From: Eopsaltria australis
Taxonomy: Eukaryota > Chordata > Aves > Passeriformes > Petroicidae
Reading direction: 5' to 3'
NCBI GenBank assembly: GCA_034509425.1
Contig: JAVTVJ010001696.1
Location: 62,001 to 126,000, forward strand
Length of the DNA stretch: 64,000 nt
In this document: positions 34,184 to 44,605 of the stretch, in pieces
How positions within the stretch are numbered: the first letter of the stretch is position 1
Layout: the number at the start of each line of letters is the position of its first letter
Notes under the pieces: generated by a model
The model's database searches: none
The model's input: only the letters and a program-made list of their open reading frames with translations
Told to the model about the DNA's origin: nothing
Translations under genes and position numbers: made by a program

Positions 34184-37100
34184 AGTTTCTCCAAGGATTT
34201 ACCAACAAACCAATACTTCCCAACTGAGACCATCCCTCTCTGGCATGCTGGCCACAGCAGTGACCCTGCAGGGACATGGACACATGTCCCTTGAGAGACA
34301 CAACTCTAATTTGAGCCCCCTGCTCAAATGGATTTAATTTCTCAAAGGACTGCTGCTCTTTTTTCTTTGCAGCACCTGGGGCCTTTACAGAGGGAGGATT
34401 GTAGGCTGGGAGCCCTTATCTCCAGGACTTGCATCCAGGAGTGCCTGGGGGCCACTTTAGATCTCCATGGGTTATCCTGGGCACAGACACTCCACACTGA
34501 ACAACCTGAGCACCCCTGGCAGATTATTCCAGTCAGGTGCTTTTCCCCAAACACTGAGGGGCAAATGTGTTGCTTGGTGGCTTTCCTGTTCCCTCTAGGT
34601 CACTGCTGGCAGCTCAGGCCACAGTTCTCACGCTCCCTCAGACCTTACAAAGAGGAGGAAGAAAGAAAGAACTTGGAAGGACACTGGCTTGTGCAGGGGA
34701 AGGATGAAAACATGAGGCAATTACTGAGCACTCTCCTGTGCAGTGATGACAAATGTCCTGACACAACTGCAGGCAGACAAAGCCGTGCCCTGAGCAGCAT
34801 CAGGGCTGGCTGGTGCAGCAGGAAGAACGAGTTGTGCTTCTGGAGAGCTTTCTCTCCTGCAAAAGACAGATCATTCTTCAGGGAATTCCTCTCATCTTGC
34901 TCCCCAAGTGGTGCTTCCCACTCACAGGCTGGTTCATGGTGCCAAGGGTTTCCTTGGCAGAATACAAGCATCCAGCTCCTCCTTGTTTCCTTTCCTTCCC
35001 CGTCCCCCATTCCCATGCACACACAATAACTGGGGTTTGGCTGGAGGACACTGTTGACAAAGGTGATGTCTGGAGCTGAGGACACCAAAAAATGCAGGTC
35101 TATTTCGTCCTGTGAGGGTTGCTGTGGTTAATCAAACCCTTGGAGAAAGGGAGATTTACTCTTACTTGCAGCTGTCTGGCTTTGGCTGCTGTGGGTTGAT
35201 CTGTACCCATTAATTATTTTCCCAGTCCAGGCTCTCATAAGCAGAGATCAAAGCACTCTTCAACCCTCCTTTGGCTAAACCAGAGAGAACGGTGCCTTTG
35301 GACCACAAGAGGGATGGAATCTGCTGTGGGCAAGGATCCCAGCTGGCAAATGCCTTCACTCAGTGCAATACCTCAACATCTCACCATCCTCTGTGCCGTG
35401 GGGCTGCCCCAGCCCCAGCCAGAGCTGGGAACTCAGAGTGGGTATGGTGGATTGAACATGGCTTTTGTTCTTCATTTTGATACAGTGACTTGAGAATACT
35501 TCTATCCTAAAACAGCTTCCCCAGTCCTCTTATTTTTTTGCCATTGCTATCAGCTTCTTCAATGTCACTGCAATTGTATCATCAATGCAATATCAATACA
35601 ACACCATTGCTTCTGCATTTTTTTTTTCCAGCTGAAACCATCCAGAACACACTTTCCCACCACAAAGATAACAACTGCAGCTGCAACTTTCTGCACAGCT
35701 CAGTGAAAATGGGGTTTGTCAGAACACCACTGGCTGGCTGGAGGATCCCAGTGCAGCTGCCCTGCCCTCAGTGAGAGCTGCCAATGCTGATGCTGCCCAC
35801 AGATTTTATCAGCAGTGCCATGTAGGTGTTTTTCAAAGGATCAATGATTGAAAATGTCAATTAGCATTGTAATATTTCCCACCTACAAGGTTAAAACAAA
35901 AAAAAAAAGGGGGAGGGAGGGTAGGGGGTGGGATTAATTCCAGATTCTTCAGATTCCAAAGCAGTGAGTGTCTGTCTTCAAAAGGAGCAGGGAGATGATG
36001 CTGCATGAAGGAAACTGCCTCTTGAGTTGGGAATTTTTGTAATTTCCACCTACTCTGATATCACAGTATAATGATATGCCTGATATATAGCTGGTATGCA
36101 TGTATTTTCTGTCTCATCACCTGTGGGCTGGATGCAGCCAGGGATGTGGATGCGTTGGCTGCAGCATTTCCTTTCTGTAGGGGTTTTTTTTCCTGGGAAA
36201 AGCATGCCAGCCTCAGTAAGTGCTCTTCAGTGGGAGATCAACAGCTTGGTTGGTTTTGAGAACGTGTCAAAGGGCAAGAACAGACAAATTCATGCTGTAA
36301 CACAAACACAAAAACTCTGGGAGATTCAAAGGGGGATAGATCTGAGGTTCTGCCCCAGGTCCATTCCTAAATCCCAGCAGTTCATCCATCAGTACCATGG
36401 CTTCTCTTTGGAAAATCTCCTGTTCTATCACCCAGAGTGAGTGTCCAAGGCTTGGGTGCTCTCACAAGGGTAGTGCTCTCAGTAGCAATATTTTCCATGC
36501 CAGGAGCCCAGGGTTGGCAGTGAGATATCTTCTGGCTGAGGCTGATATGAGGTAACAACCAGAGTAAATATTTAATTTATATTTAATATACACCCTCAGT
36601 GAAACTTTCTCTGGGGTGTGTGGCTGCCTGAAATGTAAACCTGAATTTCATTCTTCATTAATTTTATGCAAAGCAATTAGGAAACCACTCACAGTGTGGT
36701 CTGTGTGGCAAAAATGGGGTCCACAGTAGGGTTGATATAGAATGGTACTGTGAAATGCTATTTTTTCCCCCATTAACTTCAGAGAGTGAACACTGCAAAA
36801 TTTTGTCAGTCTCATTAGGAAACTCTAATGAAACACCCCTGGAACTGGTCTGGAGCATTTCTCATCAGTATTTCTTAAATGGGCACCAACAGGCTGAATA
36901 AATTCACGCATCCTTTTCAATAAAAACAACTTTGTGGCAACAATGAACAAGCTGCTGCTGTCTTGAGCTTTTATGGTGAGAGGACAAGATCATTTGTATG
37001 GAAAACAGAATGGATGAGGTTAGATGAGATGAAATTAACTAGAACTCTCCTTCCATGAGGAGTAGGACACAGAAATTACTTGACTGCATTTTCTAAGCCA

Positions 37101-37804
37101 ACGTTCTGCTTGGTTTTCTTTGCTTGCCTAGAGGGGATGAGAGAAGTGTGGCAAAACGAAGTGATTCTTCTGTCCATGGTGGCAAACTGATAGCTCTTGT
37201 TCAAGAGGCTGATGGTGTAAATCAATGGTCATGGTCAATCCATTAAAACCATCACAGGATAATCTCACTTGGGCACCTTCTCAGTGCCTTAGGGAAGTGT
37301 GCATGGGGCAGGGTAGGAAAGGCCAGCTGCAAGCACTGGTGTGGCCCAGCCTCTGGAAACGCCAGCCCCCAGGGAAGCTCCTAGTCTTTACTGGCATGTT
37401 GGTTGGTTTGGGAGCTGCAAAACCCAACAAACCCTGAGCAGCAGAGAAAATGCTGTTTTGGTTGAGGGGCACTGAAATTGTTGCATTCTTAGTGTGGCTG
37501 TGGTCCTCCAGGTTAACAATCCTGCTGTTCCAGCCTTTTTGGACGCTAAGGGCAGTGTTCCCCAGGTAACAAATCTATGTTTGCCTGCAGGAGCAAGCAG
37601 GATCCTTGTAGTTCCCACATGGCTGGAGGACATCCTTCCTGAATGTCGTTTGATGAACCCAGAGCTCCATTTCTGTCCCAGGGAATCCAGACAATGCCAA
37701 CATCAGTCAGTGTTTAAAACTTTGGCATTGCCAAGGGGTAAGAAACTTGATGGTCCACAAAAAAATCCCAGTCCAATAGCAGAGGATTTGGCTCCCGTGG
37801 GGCG
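34184..37804. other. Unique non-coding DNA
   Basis: No recognised repeat. A forward frame at 34,328-35,029 (233 codons) is the second longest outside CR1, but it has no recognised domain, no splice context and a competing 147-codon reverse frame. There is an A-run next to a G-rich stretch at 35,900-35,930. Confidence 0.45.
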
Positions 37805-38027
37805 TTAGATTGGACATTAGGGAAAATTCCTTCATGGAAGGGGCTGTCCAGCCCTGGCACAGCTGCCCAGGGCAGTGGTGGAGTCCCCATCCCTGGAGGA
37901 GTTTAAAAGCCATGTGGATGTGGCACTTGGGGACAGGGGTCAGTGGTGGCCTTGGCAGTGCTGGGGAATGGTTGGACTCCATGGTCTGAAGGCTTTTCCA
38001 ACCCAAATGATTCTGTGATTCTACGAT
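37805..38027 (+). mobile_element. CR1 LINE 3' fragment, forward strand
   Basis: 'ttagattggacattagggaa' to 'gattctgtgattctacgat'. It shares the 'tccttcatggaaggggctgt' and 'gagtttaaaagccatgtgga' segments with the copy at 33,770-34,183. Confidence 0.92.
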
Positions 38028-39819
38028 CTGTACTTACATCCTGTTACTTCATTGTCATGCAGATTTTTCAACCTAAGTGTTGGGTGTTTGAACACTTCTG
38101 GGACTCACAGGGTGCAGAGGCTGCGTCCACACTTGCAAGGTCACAGCACTTCTTCAAAGCTCCTTCCAGGGGGTTTGAGCTGGATGGCATGAGGTTGGTG
38201 CACCTGGAGCCTGAAGGGAGCAGGGACCATTCAGACAGACCCCAAAGCCATGTTCCTGAGTGAAACCAAAGCCCTAATCAGGACCAAGGGCCAGGCTGGG
38301 GTTGATGCATATCAAATGTGGGTGCTCTGGCTCCCCCAGGTACTTGTCCTCCCCCTGGCCCGGGATCCCCAGCTCTGCTGCACGGGTGGTTAAGCTCTCC
38401 TGTAGCAGCTGCTCAACAGCTGCAGGTTACACTTCATATATGAAAGAAACCCTAAATCTGTGTGAAATTTCCAGTGGTTTAACAGCTGCTGCCTGAGCCA
38501 GGCTGTCTGTGTCACACACACAGTGACACTGGAGGGGAAGGAGGCAGGACAGACAGCTGGGAGCAGTCATTTCTCCAGGCGCTTAGTTTTAATATGCTTT
38601 TGCTCATGTCAGAGCCTTTTCAGAGAAAACTTGAGAATGGAGAAGCCTTTGGATTTATTTTCCCCCCTTTTCTCACCCACCATCCCACAGTTGCAGTGAG
38701 TTTAGTATGAGTCAAACTCTGTCATTACAGGGTTTTTTTTTTTCTGGGGAGGGACTTCATAGTGAGGTTCGTTGCAACCTTAAATTCTCATTCTTGTGAA
38801 TGGGGAGGAGTGGTTCCTCCATCCAGGAATGGACGGTTCAGCTGAATTAGCTGTTCCATTTAGACAAAGACAATTTGCTTTCTCTAGCTCCAAAGTTACC
38901 ACTTTTTGGGGGCAGAAGTGCTAGGAGTAGATCCCACAATGTGCTGGGTCTTTGGAGAGGAGAAGGTGCTCTGGACGGATGAGAAGTGCCACTAAAAAGC
39001 AGGAAATTGGTTGTGTGCTTTGAAAAAGCCATGTGGAGCAATTTGTGAGAGGATCTGGAGGGTGATTAAAATATCTACATATTAATAGGCTGTGGTGTGA
39101 CCAACTGACTAACCTTGTTTGCCTGTGGAGAGGGAGGGTTTTATGCCCAGGACATAGCAGGGAAAAGTCTGGGTCACCAGAAGGGCTTCGTTCACCTCAG
39201 TCAACAATAAAGTGCAGGATAAAATCTGTGGTGTTGTTGGGATTTATTTTAAAAACACCTGGTGCAAACAGTTCTTTCTGTTTCCCAACATTTTGTGCTC
39301 TTTCTGCATTTACAAAAATAAAACAACCTATTAATTCATAACCGAAACCAGTCCTTAGATCTACTTTTTACTGAAATTATATTTATGCCAGGAATCCCTT
39401 ATTTGCTCTCAAATGCAAATTCTGGTTAACCAAAAATGATGTGATTTTTAGCTGTGGGAAGCCCTGCTCTCAGCAGAGGTGATGCCACAGAGTTAAAGCA
39501 CTAATGGCTCACACTGAGGATCTCCTGTCTTCCCAGCACTGCTTGTCTGGATTTTGGCTGGATTTCCCTGCTTCATTCCCTGCCCCATGAATCTTCTGTG
39601 ATGTGACATCAGTCTATGTTCAGATAACTGCAAGGAGGAATTGTCTCCTGGCAAAGAGGTGGTGGTCAGCTCACTCCACCCTTGGTCATTCTGGTGGAAG
39701 CTCTAACTTGGGCTGTAGTTTTGGTACAAGATCAAAATGGTTTGGGCCAGAGTGTTCCAGCACCCCAAGTCTCCCTGCACATCTCATGGCTACACAGGGA
39801 TGGGGCATCAGGGAGGGAG
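38028..39819. other. Unique non-coding DNA
   Basis: No recognised element. T-run at 38,732-38,742. AT-rich around 39,240-39,400. Confidence 0.4.
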
Positions 39820-40058
39820 AGGGCAGGGGTGGATCGGATATTGGGAAGGAATTGTTCCCTGGGAGGGTGGGCAGGCCCTGGCCCAGGGTGCCCAGAGCAG
39901 CTGTGGCTGCCCCTGGATCCCTGGCAGTGCCCAAGGCCAGGTTGGATGGGGATTGGAGCCACCTCAGACAGAGGAAGGTGTCCCTGCCCATGGCAGGGGT
40001 GGGATTGGATGAGCTTTGAGGTTCCTTCCAACCCAAACCATTCTGTGATTCTGTGATC
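39820..40058 (+). mobile_element. CR1 LINE 3' fragment, forward strand
   Basis: It carries 'atattgggaaggaattgttc', the invariant core at 39,861-39,934, and the intact terminus ending 'ttctgtgattctgtga'. Some decayed CR1 text may extend a little further left. It directly abuts a reverse piece at 40,059. Confidence 0.92.
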
Positions 40059-40128
40059 GCCTCATTCCACCCCCCTACCATGGACAGGGACACCTTCCAC
40101 TGCCCCAGGCTGCTCAGTGTTACACCAG
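40059..40128 (-). mobile_element. CR1 LINE 3' fragment, reverse strand, lacking its terminus
   Basis: 'tcattccacccccctaccat' and 'ggacagggacaccttccact' are the reverse complement of the same region that lies just to the left in forward orientation. The terminal repeat and the adjoining 25 bases of this piece are missing at the junction. Together the two pieces form an inverted repeat. Confidence 0.8.
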
Positions 40129-42930
40129 GAGAAGCCCTGCATCCCCCCAGCAGCTCGAACACAGCTTCAGTGACCACCAAATGCTCCACCAGTACCACAA
40201 ACGTGGGTTTCCTGGTGGTGGCTGTGGGGTATGAGCTCCAGACCTCCTACCCAAGGATGGCTGGAGGGGCCCAGGACAGCTGGAGGCCCCCAAACTGGTG
40301 AGAGTTGTGCTGGTGCCCAGCTGCTGTTGGACCCACGGACATGGAAGGGAGTGCAGAAAACAGGACTGATACTTCCAGATTGGGACAGAGCTGACACGGG
40401 GCCTGTTTTTCCCTTCCCCAGCCCCTGCATGGGCTCTGGTAAGCCAAAACCCTCTCCTTGGCACAAGAGGGTAGACAATAAGTTCCCCTCATTGTTCTCT
40501 GCTTCCATGATTTGGTCACTGTCACTGTCCCACCAGGGAGCTCGAGGGGTGCAGGACGCCTCACCCCTGAGATGGGTCCCATTGAGGGACACAAGTGGGA
40601 TGTCCCCAGGGGTGGCAGGGTACAAAATGAGCTGTTCGCCCCTTCCCTTCCCTTCCACACCCCTGGGTTATCCCTGCCGAGAAAACTCTGAGCAGAAAAT
40701 GCCACGGCTGGATGGGTGAAGGTTTGGTTTTGTTGTCTTGTTTTAAACAGCCCCTGTGAACAACTGTTGTGCTGGAGGGGCGGGAAGGGGGGTTACCATG
40801 GCAAAATGGGATTTGCTGGGAATGAATAGCTTTCTTTTTCTCCCCTGAAATGAATGGGTTGCTGAGACCTCCCTGCATATGAAGGCTGTAGGTGCCATGC
40901 TCGGTGGAATGGACAGTGAGCAATTATCCCCCCCAGCTTCACGTTATCCACAGGCTTCTTAATACAACTCAGTGTTATTACACACAAAAAATGTGATCTC
41001 AAGTGTGGATTGAGAGAGACAAAATGTTCCCAGTGGGATCTATCCGTGTCTCTTCCCCAGTCCCCTCTGACAACAGGGATTAGCAGCAATGTTTGCACTG
41101 ACTGTAACTAGGACATAAAGACCATGGTTCATTTCTTCCCATTCAGCTAATTCTTTACATTGCAGACACTACAGGATCCATTTAGGGGTTGTTTTTTTTT
41201 TTCCCTTTTTTTTGTCTCTTTTGTGAAAGTGGGTTGGGGTGGGAGGGGGCGAGGGGGAGAAATCTGCCGAAGAAAGTGTTGGCATCTCCAAAGAAAAGTA
41301 TCTTTTCAATCCTCAGGCTGCAGCCCTCAGCCCTCCTCTGCCGGGGATGAAAGGAGCCGCAGTGCACATCTGATGTGATGGCATTCACAGACAACCTTGC
41401 TTTTAGGTGAAGGCCACAATATATTTGCCAAGAATGGCAACTTTTAAGAAATAAAGTGATTTAAGCTGGCAGATTTGACCTCCCATATCAAGCTCTGGGA
41501 TTTTTTTCTTTTTTTTTAAAGCAAATGGGAGTGCTTGCTCCCAGCCATCTCTCATTCCTGACACGTTCCCACCTCTAAAGCAAACTCCAGCACCAACTTT
41601 AGGTATGTTTTTTTTTCCATGAGAGCTGTGGGAGGCAGAGTCTGACCATGTGGGACAGGTTGGGCCGGAACCCCACGGTGAATATTTTTTGCCAGCCACA
41701 CAATCCCTGATATGTACCAATTAACAGTGTTCATGTTTTGGTCCCATTAAACCACAGTTGTGGGACACAGGATTTGTGCCAAGGAGCTGGAGAACGCAGT
41801 TTTGTGCAGCACAATCACATCCCCACCTCAGTCTGTCTGGGGCAGGGTCAGCAGGGCAGTGGTCCCTGGAGCATCTCTGTGCAAGTTCTGGAGCTGGTGC
41901 ATCCCTCCCGTGGGGCAGGGGTGAGGGGAGGCAGGGTGAACATGGCCAGCATGCCTTGGGCTGACCCAGGAACTTGCATTATCTGTTCCAGTGCCATGCA
42001 TCAATCTTGCCTTAACAGACAAGTCCTGCTGACTCACAGCAGGTTCAGGGGAGGTTACGTGGCAAAAACGAAGGATTATGAGATGAAAGAGGAACTCGTA
42101 AATCTTTCTGAGATGAAGGGCAGGCAGGGCTGTGTGCCACAGGCGGTGCAAGGACGTGGTGACCCACCTCTGCCCCGTGGTCTCCCCCTCCTCACTGCTG
42201 CAGGAAAATGCTGCAGAAATAAGAGCTCCAGAGCCTAATTCAGGGCTTCAAAATATTGACTGGGGGGGGGGGGGGGAGGGTGGTCCTTATTTGATTTCAA
42301 ACGTCCGGTCTTGGAAAGGAAAAGTGTGCAGAGGAGACACACCTCTTATCTGACATGTGGTCAGCACCATCACAGCCATAACCCATGGAAGGATTAACCC
42401 AGATCTGTGCACAGACAGGAGAGGGGAAAAATGACCCAAAATTGCACCGTGCTTCTTGGGTGACCCCAGATAATGTGCCCCAAATGTGTGTGATGATGTA
42501 TCTACTGCCTATCACCTCCATTCCTGGCATGGGGAGAGAGAGCAGATGAATCTGAGCTGTCCTTGGGGGGAACACAAGCTTGCCAAGGCCTTCAACACAT
42601 GTTTTGGAGAGCAATAATGCATGTGCTTGGAGTGCAGGATGATACTTGACTGTGTTTTCCTGCAGCACTAGAAATATCCTAGGAATAGGTAAGTGCTGAT
42701 ATGGATGACATATTCCTGGGCTCCTTCCAATGTGAATGGGACCTTGGAGAAAGTCACCTTTCTGGCACCTCAGCTCTTCTCACAAATGGGGTTTTTTTGG
42801 TCCAGACCTCCCAGGATGTTGGTGTTGAGACCAATAGACAACACATGTTCCCTGCTGGTTTGTAGCGGGGGAAAAACACAAGTTTCACAGGGTCCTACCT
42901 GAAATCTGCATTAGGGTGAGCAAAGTGCAT
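40129..42930. other. Unique non-coding DNA
   Basis: No recognised gene. Several T-runs occur at 41,190-41,212, 41,500-41,520 and 41,609-41,616. The frames of 152-166 codons at 40,167-40,719 occur on both strands and carry no domain. Confidence 0.45.
42262..42276. repeat. G15 homopolymer
   Basis: An uninterrupted run of 15 G followed by 'aggg', able in principle to form a G-quadruplex. Confidence 0.9.
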
Positions 42931-43115
42931 CATACAATCACAGAATCACAGAATCACAGAACCACAGAATCACAGAATGGTTTGGGCTGGAAGGGGCTTT
43001 AGAGACCACTTTGTTCTGCCCCTGCCTTGGGCAGGGACACCTTCCACTGGACCAGGTTGCTCCAAGCCACATCCAACCTGGCCTGGAAAACTTCCAGGGA
43101 TGGGGCATCAGATCT
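42931..43115 (-). mobile_element. CR1 LINE 3' fragment, reverse strand, with long terminal repeat tract
   Basis: The left edge has about five tandem 8-base units of the 'atcacaga' type, more than in the other copies here. Then come 'atggtttgggctggaagggg' and 'tccaagccacatccaacctg'. It is 5'-truncated at about 43,115. Confidence 0.93.
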
Positions 43116-44189
43116 CAGATGGCTCTGGAGGGAGCTCAGATGTTTAGCACACACAGGCACCTCCATTCAGGTGTTTGACATCTGGGGCTGAGGCTTGTTT
43201 CTCCTCACACAGACACCTTTTATTCTGCTGGCTGATATTCCCCAAAAATGCACAGGACTTTTGGTTTGCTCATCCCAGGGATGGTTATGGGGATGCTCAC
43301 CATTACTTAATAGGGTGGCTTTCCTGGGGAGTTCTCCTACCAGGGAGGGATGTGGTTTTGGTAGGTCAAAGGATATGTTATGTGTCGAAATACAGACATT
43401 TTGGAGAGTGTGTGCTTGTACTGACATTTGCATCTGATGCTGATTAATACAGACAGGAAATATGTTGTCAGGTTCAGAGCTGTGAGTTAGCTCACCCCTC
43501 ACAGCCCTGTGCTGGATGAGTGATGTGCACCCTTTAAACCTCAAGGGTTTGGAAAGAGAGCTGTTTTCTTCCCGTGGGGTCACCACCAACTCTGCTTGTT
43601 CTAGTTTGGTTTCTTTTTTTAGAGCCTGACTTAAAGATGGGTTTAGTTCATTACTGTCAAATGTAAATGATGCTCTGACTTCATAAAAATGAAACATATT
43701 TCTAAAATTAGTGTCATCCTGTTTCACCTTCTTCCCGGTCACATTGTGCAAGCAATGAGATCAAACATTTGTGCTTCCCCAGAACAGAAATTGTTCATGT
43801 TTGAGTTAAAGTTAGGTGGGTGTATATCCACACAGTGGATGAACTGCTTTGTGTTTAAAAATCAGGTGGGAAGAAGAGCATACTTTGATATTAGGAAATG
43901 TTTTGAGCCTCAAAGGACTCTTCAAAGATGCTGTGGAGATCAAGAACCTCTGGGATTTTCTGTTGCAAAAGCAGAAAGTGCCAGCGTACCCTGCAGCATA
44001 AGAAAAAAGTGAAATATGCAGGACACAAGGTAACCTTTTTACTTATTCTAGTCATCATCAGACTTCACCTGGGGCACAGGTGAAACCTGGATTTATGTAC
44101 TACCTGTTCTTGTTTGGGCTGCAGGCATGGACTCAAAAGTCCACCCTTCCTGATTTCAAAGATCTTTTAAAGGAGACTTTTTATTTGTT
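43116..44189. other. Unique non-coding DNA
   Basis: A 194-codon reverse frame (43,167-43,751) lies here. It is the longest frame in low-GC DNA in this part, but it has no recognised domain or signal. A chance frame of that length is expected about once in a window of this size, so it is not called. Confidence 0.4.
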
Positions 44190-44400
44190 CGATGAGTATT
44201 ACGTAATGACCACAGGAAGGCGGCTGACAGTTAGTTCCAGGTGGATTCCTTCAGTTGTGAATTAACTGGGAGGAGTTGGTCAGAGTTTGTGCTTTCACCC
44301 AGCAGGCAAATCAGCCAATTAACTCAGTGACGAAGCTGCCGCGGGTGCTTGTGAGAACTCTGAGCAATTAATTACCTGTGAGTTTCCTGCTGTGGCAGGA
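44190..44400. promoter_or_regulatory. Cluster of transcription-factor-like motifs; candidate enhancer
   Basis: Within about 180 bases lie the palindrome 'attacgtaat' (44,198-44,207, PAR-bZIP/C/EBP type), a RUNX-ETS composite 'accacaggaag' (44,209-44,219), two 'aattaa' homeodomain-type words (around 44,260 and 44,319) and 'caattaattacc' (44,365-44,376). The last sits close to E-box-like 'cagctg' words in the duplication just downstream. Motif identity is established knowledge; function here is inference. Confidence 0.3.
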
Positions 44401-44404
44401 GCAG

Positions 44405-44458
44405 CACCAGCTGCTGGATTATCTTAACTAACACCAGTTGCTGGAATATCTTAACCAA
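44405..44458. repeat. Two-copy 27-bp tandem repeat
   Basis: Units 44,405-44,431 and 44,432-44,458 both start 'caccag' and differ at three positions. The first unit has E-box 'cagctg'; the second has lost it ('cagttg'). Confidence 0.85.
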
Positions 44459-44524
44459 CATTACCAAATCTGGACCGTCTCAGCCGCCCAGGGATCGCTG
44501 CTGGTTCCCACAGCTGTCACAGTC

Positions 44525-44605
44525 AGTCACAGAATCACAGGATTAATCACAGAATTACAGAACAAGCTGACCTGGAAGGGAACCACGGGGATCATTGAGT
44601 TGTCT
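44525..44605 (-). mobile_element. CR1 LINE 3' terminal fragment, reverse strand
   Basis: 'gtcacagaatcacaggatta' is a terminal repeat tract, followed by 'gacctggaagggaaccacgg' and 'ggatcattgagttg'. Only about 80 bp are recognisable. It is an old or heavily truncated copy. Confidence 0.75.

Noticed and set aside
34328..35029. 233-codon forward open frame
   Set aside because: No family signature, and an overlapping 147-codon reverse frame. Chance frames of this size are expected in 64 kb.
43167..43751. 194-codon reverse open frame
   Set aside because: Composition is protein-like but there is no recognisable motif. A rough estimate gives about one chance frame of this length per window.
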